The position numbers and the translations under genes were made by a program. Shown here piece after piece: positions 52,926 through 64,000 of a stretch of DNA of 64,000 nucleotides (the first letter of the stretch is position 1; every line of letters starts with the position of its first letter). The notes under the pieces were generated by a model. It worked only from the letters and a program-made list of their open reading frames with translations. It had not been told where the DNA came from and ran no database searches. This DNA is from Hyposmocoma kahamanoa. Lineage: Eukaryota > Arthropoda > Insecta > Lepidoptera > Cosmopterigidae. Where the stretch lies: positions 5,706,420 through 5,770,419 of the forward strand of contig NW_020654422.1 of NCBI RefSeq assembly GCF_003589595.1, written 5' to 3'.

Positions 52926-53537
52926 CTTTTTGTTGGGTTGCTATCGTAAAATATATTTTTGTTTTTGATGAAATCTACACCAAGAAAGAAACAAAATTAT
53001 TTTCAACACATTTGCTCGTAACGGGCTTCTTATTGTATCGCTTTTAGGCTCATAAACCTAGCTATTGAACACGCGTTTGTAATTATATTACAAAACGTGT
53101 GTGTAATAAGTATAGGCTTAACCGGATTAAGATGTATCTCACAACAAGGCCTATGCATTAAAACTATGCATTCTTAAATTATCCGGGTTATGTCTTTGAA
53201 ATTAACTTGGTCTATTAAAAAAACAGCTCTAACCTACATATTATAAGATTCAAATTACAATGACAGTAATCCCAAACAAACAGGGTCACAGTTTTTTTTT
53301 TATTTCTGTTTAATACGGTTGTGTAGTCTTACCTTACAAATAATATTTTTATTAATAAATTTATATTTCTTATTTGATGTGATAAATATAGAAAAACATA
53401 CACAATATACACCTATAAAACTTTAATTGAATAAAATTACTTATTTTGGATAATATTTTACACGAATTTGAGTGAAATAAGGACATATTTATATTATTTC
53501 GCATTGGCTGTTTAGGAATTTCACCTAAGTCTCATTA

Positions 53538-53606
53538 TTGCCGAAGCGCCTGCGCGCGCATATCCGCGCCGCGGCGCCAGGCGCAGAAAAAATAACTCTG
53601 CGCGCC
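53538..53606. promoter_or_regulatory. CpG-rich block 5' of the recombinase
   Basis: GCGCCTGCGCGCGCATATCC, then GCGCCGCGGCGCCAGGCGC, a dense CpG palindrome in AT-rich DNA, ending 68 bp before the start codon. Position suggests a promoter or element terminus. Confidence 0.35.
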
Positions 53607-53673
53607 AATTTCCATTGATACGTTCGAAACATTTATATACGCTGTGTGTTAGATAATTACCTAGGTGTTTAAA

Positions 53674-54981
53674 ATGTCCTGCTCAAGCACGGAAGAAAAC
53701 ATTTTGATGGATTTAACACCGCCCGAAATCCTCACAGAGGCACAAAACGCAAGTGACAGTTTATTACCTTCGAAATCCAGAGAAAAATACATGGCTGCAT
53801 ATGAAACTTTTATACAATGGAAAACCAACAAAAAAGCGTCTTCGTTTTCAGAAAATGTTTTTCTTGCCTATTTTAATGAACTGGCGAATAGGTTTAAGCC
53901 CAGCTCGCTCTGGTGCATTTATTCTATGTTAAAGACCACAGTAAAGAACAAGAATAACATAGACATAAAAAACTATTCAAATCTGACGGCATTTTTAAAG
54001 AGACGCTCTGATGGGTATGTTGCAAGAAAATCGAAGGTACTTTCGCCAACTGACGTCGAAAAGTTTTTAAAAGAAGCCCCCGATTATCAGTATTTAGCAA
54101 CAAAGGTCAGTTGATCGTATTAAACCTTAATTTTTTTATGTTTTCATTTTTCTTGTATTATATTTGCGAAAATACCTATATTTTTAATTTCTTTACAGGT
54201 TGCAATGATATTTGGTGTCACTGGCGCGTGTAGACGCCAAGAACTAAGCGAAGTAACGGCAAAAGACGTAGAAACTCATGGCCAAATGCTTTTGATTAAA
54301 ATTAACAACACTAAAAATAAGGTACCGAGATCGTTTGCCATTCACGGTCCATTTTACGACATAGTAAAAAAGTACGAAGCGCTTAGGACAGATAAGGCAA
54401 AATCCGATCGGTTTTTTCAAAACTACCAGAAGGGTAGATGCGTGGCTCAGCCAACAGGCATTAATAAATTTGGTGCAATGCCTAAAGAAATTGCCAAGTT
54501 TTTAAATCTACCCGACCCGGATTTATACACTGGGCATAGTTTCCGAAGAACATCAGCTACATTGCTAGCTGACTCGGGAGCTGATTTGCTTACTTTAAAG
54601 CGTCATGGTGGCTGGCGATCTAGCACAGTTGCTGAGTCTTATGTTGAAGATTCAGTTCGAAATAAGTCCAACATATGTACTCAAATAACCCACGCTATAA
54701 ATCTGGAGCCCCAGGTTAAGAAGATGTGTCCTGAACCGCAGCCATCCACCTCCCGTGATACAAGTTATTTGTTACCTAGGTTGTCTATTTCGGAGTCTTT
54801 AAATGAACCATCACCACTTTCATCCATATTTGTACACAATGAACCCGTATCACCGACTTTTACGCAAGAAGACAATAATGAAATAGTAACAAATAATATC
54901 ACACAGACGGTTCAAATGCCTAACAAAACTGCACGTTACCATTTTGAAAATTGTACATTTAACAATTGTTTTAATAATTAA
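53674..54981 (+). CDS. Crypton-type tyrosine recombinase, intact, two exons
   Basis: Exon 53674-54105 (144 codons; ATG with AAA upstream) and exon 54199-54981 (260 codons plus TAA) are joined across a 93-bp intron (AAAG|GTCAGT, TTTACAG|GTT) in phase 0; 404 residues. Residues 30-140 form a core-binding-like helical domain. The catalytic domain has Arg156 in GACRRQEL, Lys in NNTKNK (about 183), His257/Arg260 in TGHSFRR, Trp283 in HGGW and nucleophile Tyr292 in VAESYVEDS. This is the full R-K-H-R-W-Y set of tyrosine recombinases, which cut and join DNA through a 3'-phosphotyrosine link. The Ser/Pro-rich tail ends HFENCTFNNCFNN, a Cys-Asn motif I associate with eukaryotic Crypton-like proteins. 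No DDE domain or terminal repeats, as in Cryptons. It may be an active element or a domesticated gene. Confidence 0.85.
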
Positions 54982-55969
54982 ATTTAAATAACTACATTTT
55001 TGATAAAATCAAGATACAATGACTTTGATAGGCTTTGGAGACTCTTAATTAATTGCTATTGATAGATATAGTATAGAATAGAATAATATTATTTACATTA
55101 ACGTGAGCTTAATATAGTATTCAGTGTATCTGTATAATTAATGCCAAATAAAGCTATTTTTCATTTCCATTTTACTCAAGTTTGTTTCATTTTCCTCGCA
55201 AATGTGTTGAAAAACGTCGTATGAAACACGTGTGCTTTGATCATTACACTCTCGGCTTTCTTATCTATATATATATATATAGTTAGTAATAACGCCTCGT
55301 GTGTAATGACCAACTTAGCACACTTGTATCATAATGTACTATTCCTTATTGTTAATATATTTTTTTTCTATTATCATTTATAAATAAAATACGTTATTTG
55401 ATGTACATGTTTTAATCTTCAAATTCCTCCAAAAGTAAGTGTTAGTTTGGATTCAAATTATTAACAATACATAAACATGAAATCAAGTATAAATATCTAT
55501 TCTAAATGAGACAAAAACGGCAAACATTGCTCAAATTGGTCATTGCTTTTGTATTTGCTTTACAATGGGAACGTTGGACTCGTCTACGAGTGTGTACCGA
55601 CTGGCTACGTGGATTTAGATACGATGAAGGACTAAGAGGTGAATTTGCTACGACACATTGAATAAGAGACCTATTATAGACTCTAATAGTACCCCTGCAA
55701 CTATAATTTAACGACGTAGATAAATAAAAAGCTGTAAACATAAATAAATACCCTAAGGTATATAATAAGTAAGTATTAACAGATAAGCTCGTTTATATAG
55801 AAATTAGAGTTGACGAGTTTGTTATAGGCAATTTATTAACTTTTGCTAACTGCAAATGGTAAGATTATATGAGTATAAGTCAGGGGATTCTAATGGACGG
55901 GGTGCAAACCAGGTATCTTTATGGAGCATACCATTACAAAAAAGGCACGTCTCCCGTTAGTAAAAGTTC
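54982..55969. other. 3' flank of the recombinase; AT-rich
   Basis: AATAAA at about 55146 could end the recombinase transcript. A (TA)n run lies at 55267-55280. A minus-strand frame at 55502-55741 has no recognised domain. Confidence 0.35.
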
Positions 55970-57115
55970 ACACAAGTTAAGGCAATAAATATTGGTGCTT
56001 GGATTGTGACCCGTCAGTGATTGGTCACGTAGCACACGTCAAGATAGAATATCTTTATGTCGCTTTCCCCTCCTTCTTCCCCCGGATATGCGGCCCAGTA
56101 ACCGACAGCTGATTACACCCAGGCCCCTGCAGTAATGCTTCATTTCATTTCACCGACGATAGGTCACGCCTAACTGAGAACGTGAGCAACACTCGACACA
56201 GATGTGCAAACGAAAAAAGCGCCCAACATTAATAACATTTAGAAATCTCACGAAATCCTAAAAGATATTAGTGTTATTGATCTTTTTTTATAAAATTTAC
56301 CGTCCTGTACATCACGTAAACTCAGCTGTGCAAACGCAATACATTACAAACGTAATAAATGGAGACAATAAAAAAAACGTGTAACAATCGTCTGGCTAGA
56401 AGTTAATACAGCGCTAACGATGTTTGTTACACTAGTCACTCTTTTATTGGCATATTAAACAGTTTTCCGAATAATTACTTATGTTTATATTTCAATAATG
56501 TAAAAGATACGCGAGGTTCCTTTTATCCTAGGCGAGAATCATATTCAACATGAACATGGTTACTGTTAAATACACCGATTATATTCGATTTATTCCTTTT
56601 TATTTGCTTTTTTATATAGTTGTGTGTGTAGCAGGAAATCTAACAGGGTTTTAGGTTTAATCTTTTTCCAATATCGTAGGTTAGGTGATTGTATAGCTAT
56701 ACATAGCTATACATAGCTATCTATCAGCCAGTTTGTGGAGACAATGACGTCTTACTCAAAGAAATAAGGACTGAATTGTACTAGTAATGAAAAGCAGAGG
56801 AAAGGCTGGTTACCCACCCATTAAGGCAGCCTATTCAGGAATGTGCGAGGTAAGTATTCTGTGACTGTCCAGCTACTGTCCAAACAGTGTTCGGCACTGG
56901 TGGCCGAAACACGACTACGACAAGAAATCAATTGGGCTATGCCCACAAGATAATTGCCGATGCCCATGGTATTTTGAGCCTGTGTGTACTGGTGGCTTTC
57001 AGAAACAAATGTCTATTCGATACCGAAAACAGAAGACAAAAAGAATTCCTACAACCTCGACTTACAATACGTTATAGAGGCGTAAGCAAACTGATTGTGG
57101 ATGTTCGGTAGAATA
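55970..57115 (+). pseudogene. Kazal-type inhibitor paralogue, degraded
   Basis: The 55990-56670 region follows 40280-40970 in order: TTGTGACCCGTC, CTAACTGAGAACGT, AATACAGCGCTAACGATGTT, CGAGAATCATATTCAACATG and CAGGAAATCTAACAGGGTTT. ATG 56551 opens a signal-peptide-like MNMVTVKY...FYLLFYIVVCVAG and then stops. At 56880-57110, alternate frames give VFGTGGRN, NCRCPWYFEPVC and RNKCLFDTENRRQK, pieces of two Kazal domains separated by small indels. No single frame spans them. Confidence 0.5.
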
Positions 57116-57149
57116 CAATCCAGTGGTAGCGATGGCGACTGTACGCCAA

Positions 57150-57385
57150 TTTTCAAATGCGAGAACTTGAAATGACTTGGGCAAGATCTGCCTCTTTTAT
57201 TAATATATATTATGGAGAATGTCCAAATTGCTACTCTCCGCTCCTGTGTGTAGCGTCCAAAGTGTTTTTTGCTTCATTCGTCTTAATGCGGACAACTAAA
57301 GAATGGAATTCTCTGTTGGCGGTTTTGTTGCCAGATAAATACAACATTTGCCTTTTCAAGACTACAGTATAAAGGCACCTTGTGG
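57150..57385 (+). pseudogene. LINE ORF2 tail fragment
   Basis: TTKEWNSLLAVLLPDKYNIC then LFKTTV and RHL, the common C-terminal pattern EWNSLP..VFPDKYN...FK of lepidopteran LINEs. Confidence 0.55.
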
Positions 57386-57639
57386 CAGGCAGCAATATCT
57401 ATGTACTAGTGTACCATATTCCATCTTCGACAATATCGATACAATATGTCTTAGTCGAGATTGAAATCAAACACTCGACTATGAGCATTAAAAATAATCT
57501 TTCACAAAGATCTTTAATTTTTTATTATGACCAGATTAATAGAGGGAAGCAACTGTTGTCATGTATTTTAAATCCTAACGATCAGACTAAGGAATTTAAT
57601 TTAACATTGACGAACCCTATGATGACCTAAGTGGTTCGA

Positions 57640-57775
57640 TGATTCCTGCAGTCCCGGATTCTTTTCTAAATTGATCCTTGTGTGTACTGCCCCAGAGTCA
57701 ATTTATTAGTTATAGAGGTAGGGTCAAACAAGGAAATTCATTGTACTCATAGTACAACGAATTTCATCGTTTGAA
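57640..57775 (+). repeat. SINE body fragment
   Basis: GGATTCTTTTCTAAATTGATCC, GCCCCAGAGTCAATTTATTA and TTGTACTCATAGTACAACGA match the bodies at 1880 and 52700; ends in ATAATAAAATAAAA. Confidence 0.5.
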
Positions 57776-58570
57776 ATTATAATAAAATAAAAGGTAATTG
57801 GTGTGGTTTTCTGGCACTTCAATTCAATTCTGCTGATCGAATATCACGAGTATTCATTCCCGTCTTCTCTTAGCCCCCATCCGATCTCGCCGGAAGCCGT
57901 AATGAATACTGACCTCTTTATTTTTTATGGTCAGCCCCCGGAACGAACCTATTATCCGGCCGCAAAAGGCACCTATAGACAAGCAGTATCGTAAGAGATT
58001 ATTACTACTGCCGTATGTACAATAAATTCTATTACTAATAGAGGATGTAGTAAACTTGTGAGTATTTCAGAAAATTCTAGAAAATATCCTGCGATTAAAT
58101 TGTTTTAAGATTCTTATGTGTAATGATTACACATCATCGATTACGTCGAAAGCAATAAAGCAAATTACGTATTAGCTGACTGCGTGGCATCAGAGACAGG
58201 ATTACGATTTTTGTGTGTATCTATGATTGTAAAAGAGATATCCTGAGATTCATATTTACCCCGAGAGTGACATGGAATGTATGAAAAGTAAGTATAAAAT
58301 CAAAATGGCCTTTGTCAACTGTCTGTCTGTCAATCGCTGTAGGTATGCTATTAAACCGTCCATAAAACTTAAATACATAACACAATAGCTTATTACTTAA
58401 TGACATATCACCCAAAAGCCGTAAATAATAATTTCTGTTTAAATTGTCTTTCATATTTCTAATTTTCAATGCACTTGGAAGTGTTGAAAGAGTTGAAACT
58501 TCTGAGTTGAAGATTTTTAAGCCGATAATAGAGCATTTTCTATTTCAACTTGAGTTTTTGATATTTATGT
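57776..58570. other. Intergenic, no supported gene
   Basis: A plus frame ending 57994 (GQPPERTYYPAAKGTYR) and a minus frame at 58221-58469 were read; neither shows a domain or splice pair. Confidence 0.3.
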
Positions 58571-58576
58571 TTACAA

Positions 58577-58908
58577 TTGAAGAATACAGGGAAAGAATGA
58601 TCAAAGTCACTTGAGGAGAAGTCACAGAAAAAATAATTTTTAATATGGAGGACTTTTAAATATTGGTGAAAAAAACAACCACACATGCTACCTGAAATAA
58701 AGTCAATGCTGACGTAAATGTATGTAGCGCATGTAACTAAAAAACATTTTTAACTTTTCTGCCATTTATTTTTATGACTAAAAACAAAAGATGATTTTTC
58801 AGGACATTGAACCTTATTAGGTTTTCAACGGTTACCACACTGGGTAGCAGTGTTAACTCAAAACGTGTTTTAAGTGACTTTGATCATTCTTTCCCTGGTC
58901 TCTTCAAT
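58577..58908. repeat. Inverted repeat of about 35 bp
   Basis: GAAGAATACAGGGAAAGAATGATC...AAAGTCACTT at 58579 is inverted as AAGTGACTTTGATCATTCTT...TCCCTGGTCTCTTC at 58874. The spacing of 260 bp fits a MITE or two SINE/LINE ends. Confidence 0.6.
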
Positions 58909-58974
58909 TAAAAAATTACATGGCATAAATTCGAACGTTCTTATGTCAAGTTTTTTTAATATATTATATTATTA

Positions 58975-59260
58975 TTACCTTAAATACATGAAAAAGGCTT
59001 CAATAATATATCTTGTTTCCAGTATAATTTTGTCAGGCATCAATGATAAAGATAGATTCCAAATCAAAAGATCCGAGCCAATACAGAAAGTCAGTGTCTT
59101 GATCATAATAGAGCTGTACACGTTGAGCACCCTACTAGCCAGGTCAGGCAGTGAGCCCTTCAGCTTTGTGCGCCACTGCTCGTCTTTAACTAGGTCAGTC
59201 GAGTCAAGTGGTTCTTTGGTAATTTGATAGTTCTTTGATTTTCATTTACTTCTGGTCTCT
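58975..59260 (-). other. Unassigned open segment on the minus strand
   Basis: An open frame of about 90 codons without a start reads KEPLDSTDLVKDEQWRTK, then GSLPDLASRVLNVY, followed by a more hydrophobic stretch. The first half looks like real protein. No family was recognised; an exon or a transposon ORF piece are both possible. Confidence 0.25.
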
Positions 59261-59955
59261 ATGTTTTGTACCAAATTGACAATACACCAAACTCACAAAG
59301 TTTTCAAAATAATGGGGCTATATAAATTTGTCTTCTTATATTATATTCTATCTTATCATCTCTTCTTGGTAAAAAAACTAACATTAAAACGTTTCGTAAA
59401 ATGAAAAAAAGTTTAATAATTGGATAATTGTCCACTATTACGTGTTAAAAAAAACCGTTAATGAAACTTAAATAGTACTCCACACAAAAATGTCACTGCT
59501 TTTCTTGGTGCCCATAGTGTATATTAGGTGCGTATAGCAGGTAGAGCTTCTTATCCTTAATTAATTAGTTGAGGACATTGGTTAAATGTAAGAAATGCCT
59601 AGTGAATTCTCCTCATTCAGGGGAACGTCATCGCGGGTAGGTGAATGTTCTACTACAATATTATCTCCTTATTTTGAAAAGCTGGCTCATAAGTCAAAGT
59701 GGATTTGCGACAAAATCAAATGGGTTTTTAGAAAATATTATATTTCATACACAATAATACTTTCACATTCATTTACATTAAAGCCAACATTTCGCTTTTT
59801 TTTTTGTTTTATTCACAATTAAAAAGTTTACAAGAAGAAACACAAAACAGCGAATAAACGTATCACTGCCATCACATTCTATCAGGCGTCTAACAAAATA
59901 ATCGAAATCTAATACTTACACGTATCTAATAATTTACGCTACTTACACTTAACGA

Positions 59956-60237
59956 TTAACTTTCACAATTTGATAAATGAATTGACTTAAGAATTGTTTT
60001 ACAATTTTTTGGTTTACGTATAAGTTTATTAAGCAGTGATGGTAACATGTATCTCCAGACAAGCTTTCCATAGTTGTTACTGTATGGAGGAAAAACATAC
60101 CTTGGTAGGTAATTTAGATTACGCAGTTTACCAATTCTTGTCGTTTGTTTTAACATGGCAATTTTATCTATTTCATGACAAATTATGTATATGTTTATTT
60201 TACTATGGATATCTAAGATTCTACAGCACCTAAACAA
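59956..60237 (-). pseudogene. Possible LINE ORF C-terminal fragment
   Basis: 93 codons: TTRIGKLRNLNYLPRY, YGKLVWRYMLPSLLNKL. The 'YG..S.RY..P.LLN' style is like the end of CR1/Jockey-type ORF2 proteins. No other domain. Confidence 0.3.
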
Positions 60238-60274
60238 GTTGTGACGATTATTTTTATATTTATTTTTAAAGTTT

Positions 60275-60740
60275 TTCGTAAATCAATCTTTATATTACGT
60301 GAAAAATATTTCGACGGTTTCCGCAGGCAGTTTAGGCTGCCGGAATCCTTTATTAACCACCATTATTCTGTTATCGCCGAATTACAACAAAGAGCTGGCT
60401 TAGCGGCACTTACGTCCAAAAGGGGAAACCAACTGCGTTAGGCGAGAGACTTTAATTCCCATATTCCTATCTTGACGCACGACGCCATCTTTTTTGTCGG
60501 TAGCTAATGAGCCGCTGCCCGCACGCCGCTGCGTAACCCCTTTGATACCCTTCCTAATTAATTTACTTCACGCGAAAGATTTACACGGGGTTCTTGTGAA
60601 CACCAAAAATACGTCTAATTCCTGTAGTACACGTGTGCGGGTTTTGTTCTCGCTTCCTTCAGTTATCAAATTGGGAACCAGTCTTTATAATTGGGACCTT
60701 GAATTTGCTGAAGACGGCAGGGTTATGTAGAATAGTACTG
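60275..60740 (+). pseudogene. LINE ORF2 fragment, degraded
   Basis: FRRQFRLPESFINHHYSV and ELQQRAGLAALTSKR follow the thumb-to-C-terminal region of lepidopteran LINE ORF2 (RIQ..FLRLP...LL.RAGL.PLTSRR). A stop follows, then LINLLHAKDLHGVL in another frame. Confidence 0.45.
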
Positions 60741-61850
60741 TAAGATTAGGTTATATTTACGAGGGCCAAAAATGAACCTTCTACCCAGATTTTGCAACCG
60801 TTCAACCTTATTTAGCAGCTCTTTAGTGGCATCCAAACAGCAGGAATCAGCATAGTCTATTTTATTATATTTTCTACTTTACACGTAAAAACCTAATTCG
60901 TTAGAGAACGCATTTATCGACTCATCCGTAGAACAAAGATCTATGTGGAAGACTAATTGTTCTCAGGGCATCAGTAGTACATTTCATTCGTTCTTCTTCG
61001 CGGTGGTCAGGTCGACCGTTGTTCGATTTTATATTCCCGAAACGAAATAAGTCATACAAACTCTTAAAACATCTTTACATAGTGTACTATAGCCATAGTT
61101 TAAATAACGAAATTATTAACGTAACGCACTTAGTCTCTTTTCGCTACATAATCATGTCGGACTCTGTTCTTCGGATGACTCGTTATATAAAGTAGCTTAA
61201 GAAACAGAACATGTTATATATAAGGCAACCCTTTTGAATTCACTCAGAGTGCAATAAAATATCAATTGTATGAGCTACTCGATTGAGAGTACCGAGGGTA
61301 CGCGTAAACGGTGCTCGGGCCAGCAGCTGAGTACACGCGCGCGGTATCATCAGCAGCGACGGCTGCCGCATCCGCCCCGTGTACTTGGCAAGTTTACTTG
61401 CCTCAGTACACCTGGATTGTACTCCTTGCTCTGTATCAATTCATAAATATATGTCACTAACACCAGGTCCTTACTTCCAGTTTATTATATCCCACCGTAC
61501 CTAAAAAGGATGAACAATATTGGGATTATTAAAGGGTAATAGGGGTAAAGTGAATAAAATTTGGTAAATTTATTTTTCATCTCACTAGCTCGGACACGCT
61601 TTCTTTCTCATTAGAAATCGGCGCGCAAAAGCGTTTGGATGAACTGTGGTGCATCTAACTTTTTCTTTAGATGAAATAAAACATAATGATACGTTCAACT
61701 ACGCGATTTGTCGTACATTATCTGTGAAATATAAATCCTTTGTTATATTTCATTCTTGTTATTATTGACATTAAATTGACAACGACACCTATTTTGTTTA
61801 TTAAATTATTATAATTCGTCGAAGAACTAAACTGATTGGTTCCAGTTCAA
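60741..61850. other. Intergenic with a possible core promoter and hairpin
   Basis: TATATAAGG at 61216 stands about 30 bp before CTCAGAGTGC (61244), the spacing of an insect TATA plus initiator. No ORF follows directly. At 61379-61412 GTGTACTTGGCAAGT pairs with ACTTGCCTCAGTACAC. Confidence 0.3.
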
Positions 61851-61879
61851 CTGTGTTTCAATCATCTACCGTTTTCCTC

Positions 61880-62240
61880 GCTATAGTTAGGTACAAAGTT
61901 GTGCGTTTCGCTCGGCAGCGAAGTTGTTTTGTGTCTCGTGTTACGCTCAGAATGCTATTTTTGATGAAGAATCTTAGCTTCCGTCGCTTGCTCTGGTTTC
62001 AATATAAGCACTCGCGTCAAACAACAACTTTGCAGCCTTGTAAAGTACTCGCTTCGTAGTTGATCGCCGTAGTGATTGTACATGTAACTGAGATCCTTCT
62101 TTGACAAGAATGGTTGGTCAAATGGTCTCGCGCGAAGAAGCGTTGTCTGTGTGTTCGACGGCGGTGTTTTCTATCGGTACAACGTTAAAAAACGCAGCTT
62201 TGCGCTCCATCGCGGGGCGCGGTCCAGTGTGTTAATCGCC
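61880..62240 (-). repeat. Repeat related to the 42106 MITE
   Basis: On the minus strand TAAGGCGATTAACACACTGG, CCGCGCCCCGCGATGGAGCG, then CATTCTTGTCAAAGAAGGAT and AATCACTACGGCGATCAACT match the terminus and interior of 42106-42530. The second arm is absent. Confidence 0.6.
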
Positions 62241-62654
62241 TTAAATCCAATCAACCTTCTGTAAGTCACTAATTAATGGATTCGCCTACACATCGTTCTC
62301 CGGTACCTACCTATTGGATAATCTAGTCTTTGTCGTTAGCATTTGTCATTGTTTTTTTATACACGGTAAATAAGTTCATCTTCATCTGGCTAACTGGATG
62401 CATAGGACGTTGGTATCTTTGTACATAACCTTGAATACGACTTGTTTGGGGATGGATGGTCAGGAATATTGACATAATGTTTGCATTATTGTGAAAAGAG
62501 ATGCTTCAAAGGTATTTAATATTATATAATTATTTTTAAGTTGTTAATAATGTTTCTTTGATTATTGTAACAAATTTTTCCGTAATAATTAAAGTAAAAA
62601 ATAAATAAAAATTAACGTGTCTTTTTATTCCAAATATTATTTCTGGTGTGCATC

Positions 62655-62720
62655 TCCGTGGTACCTCAGTGGGAGAACGGTTGCTTTTCAATCAAGAGGT
62701 TCGAATCCCCGTGGCGGCAT
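62655..62720 (+). repeat. tRNA-like SINE head
   Basis: GTGGTACCTCAGTGGGAGAA and GAGGTTCGAATCCCCG carry A- and B-box sequences. The anticodon arm pairs as GGTTG/CAATC with only a 5-nt loop, and the acceptor arm does not close, so it is not called a tRNA. Confidence 0.5.
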
Positions 62721-62927
62721 GTACCGCAAAAGTGATGAACTTGAATTATAAATGTTAAATGCGAGAGAAGATATTATTGGGACAATTAATACCCGGGTCA
62801 TTCCTCCTCCTTGAGTTCTCGATACTTAAAGGATAGCCTGTAGACGTCTAACAAAACCTTATAATCACAAACAAAATTACCAAACAGATTGTACATCTTA
62901 CTTTTAGGCACGGGTCTCCTCTAAGAA

Positions 62928-63240
62928 GGTATTTTTTTATTACAATAACCGACGGGACGAACAAGTCGTGCGCCTGATGGTAAGCTACACGCCTGTCAAT
63001 AACGGTTACAGTGGCACTCAGAGCTTTAAGTTGAAAAGATCTGAGGGGCACTACCACTGCGTCCGTCACCCTGAGACATAAGTTCATAAGTCCCATGTGG
63101 GTGGAATTTCACCAGCACCCTTACCCTTCAAAACCGGAACACAGTAATGCTGGCATTACTGCTTGGCAGTAGAAATAGGTAAGATGGCAGTACTTGCCTG
63201 AACGAACTCTTTCACTAGGAGCTAACTACTGTTACTAAAA
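62928..63240 (-). repeat. GTAGAGCTCC dispersed repeat, near full length
   Basis: Minus copy from AGTAGTTAGCTCCTAGTGAA through AGTAATGCCAGCATTACTG, ATCTTTTCAACTTAAAGCTC and CAGGCGTGTAGCTTACCATC to GGTTATTGTAATAAAAAAAT. Confidence 0.75.
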
Positions 63241-63317
63241 AAAAGGTTTAGGTCACAGTCCGTCACGTTTGCCTAATGCGGGTTTGGGGACTTGACATGC
63301 AGTATAATTGTTGTGAC

Positions 63318-63425
63318 CTAGATCTTTCCGATTTAAAGCTCTGAGTGACACTGCAACTGTTAGGGACAGGCGTGTCGCTTACCACCAGGAGCGCGACTTG
63401 TTCGTCCCGTCTTTTTGTACCCGTT
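63318..63425 (+). repeat. GTAGAGCTCC repeat, 3' fragment
   Basis: CTAGATCTTTCCGATTTAAAG to GACTTGTTCGTCCCGTC. It faces the minus copy at 62928-63240, so the two form a loose inverted pair. Confidence 0.65.
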
Positions 63426-63964
63426 TGACTCAATTTTTTTAATAAAATGTATATTTACAAAATGTGTACCTTATACCTTCATTCTTTGAATTTTGTTGTT
63501 CAGTTCCTTGTAATCAGTGTTGCTACACGGTATAAAGGAAATACAATAAAGAAGACGGCAAAAGTACTGAAAGAAAGAAAAAATAATAGGAAAGAGAATA
63601 AGTAAGCAAAAAGGCGCGAAGATTAGTTTATTTGAGCGATTATAGTTGATTGAGAGATTAGAAACATTCACAAATAACAGTATGAAGTTATGGTAGTTGT
63701 ACAAATGTAACCGAGGCACCAAAGAAACATGAAAGTTAAACAACATATTTGTCGAAACTAACACTGGTCTGTGCATTCCAGTCAATAGATGATTTGTAGG
63801 TTCTCATGTCATTATACATGTTTCGCGGTTGTAGCGGTAAGATACAGTCAGACTCTATTTTCTTTTACCAAAAGTTTTACATAATAACAATATCATATTT
63901 TAAATTCCATTAAGGTTATAGGGGGTAAATTCTGATAAGTGCGCTTTTGATTCTCGCGTTCCAG

Positions 63965-64000
63965 GAAACAGGGGTCGTCGTAAATGTCACTATCGCTGCC
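63965..64000 (+). CDS. Possible exon start, cut by the window edge
   Basis: TTCTCGCGTTCCAG is a good acceptor. The following 12 codons are open (ETGVVVNVTIAA) and GC-richer than the flank. Nothing more can be said without the next bases. Confidence 0.25.

Noticed and set aside
62655..62720. Possible tRNA gene
   Set aside because: A and B boxes are present, but the anticodon loop is too short and no acceptor stem forms. Treated as a SINE head.

Overview
The window is a stretch of AT-rich insect nuclear DNA, almost certainly lepidopteran (moth or butterfly). Genes are split by long introns. Non-LTR retrotransposons of the I, R1, RTE and CR1/Jockey types, tRNA-derived SINEs, mariner and hAT/Harbinger MITEs cover much of the sequence. 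There is no bacterial-style gene packing. No tRNA, rRNA or CRISPR was found. A 10-N assembly gap lies at 20270-20279. All gene models are read from sequence alone, with no transcript support.

Host-type genes. (1) 1036-2919, plus strand: the last two exons of a chymotrypsin-fold serine protease with an elastase-like pocket. (2) 6493-6828, plus: the last two exons of a probable GT49-type glycosyltransferase. (3) 34578 down to 13835, minus: a complete five-exon trypsin-like zymogen of 320 residues, assembled here from five separate exons whose splice phases all match. One intron is 14.9 kb. (4) 40.3-42.1 kb and 56.0-57.1 kb, plus: two diverged copies of a Kazal-type inhibitor locus, both apparently broken. 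(5) 28041: the start of a THAP-type zinc finger, truncated. (6) 63965-64000: a possible exon running off the right edge.

Mobile elements with coding capacity. An I-group LINE (about 44.06-49.5 kb, minus) keeps ORF1, endonuclease/RT and RNase H, broken by one stop and one frameshift. ORF1 and ORF2 originally overlapped at an ATGGATAG junction. A two-exon Crypton-type tyrosine recombinase (53674-54981, plus) is intact, with all catalytic residues. A mariner (32119-33124, minus) with TIRs and TA target duplication is dead. An R1-clade 3' fragment (50109-51024, plus) is inserted in another LINE with a 14-bp target duplication. RTE, CR1/Jockey and other LINE tails are scattered elsewhere.

Non-coding elements. 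Three families recur: an 11-copy element containing GTAGCAGTAGAGCTCC; a family with AACCGACTTCAAAA termini (eight copies or fragments); and tRNA-derived SINEs, some arranged as inverted pairs. Several insertions are nested and give a relative order of events, for example a Harbinger-type MITE inside a CCGAC element at the left edge, and a LINE tail plus a MITE inside the Kazal locus. The genes do not form an operon or pathway. The only functional theme is a local set of S1 proteases and Kazal inhibitor relics.
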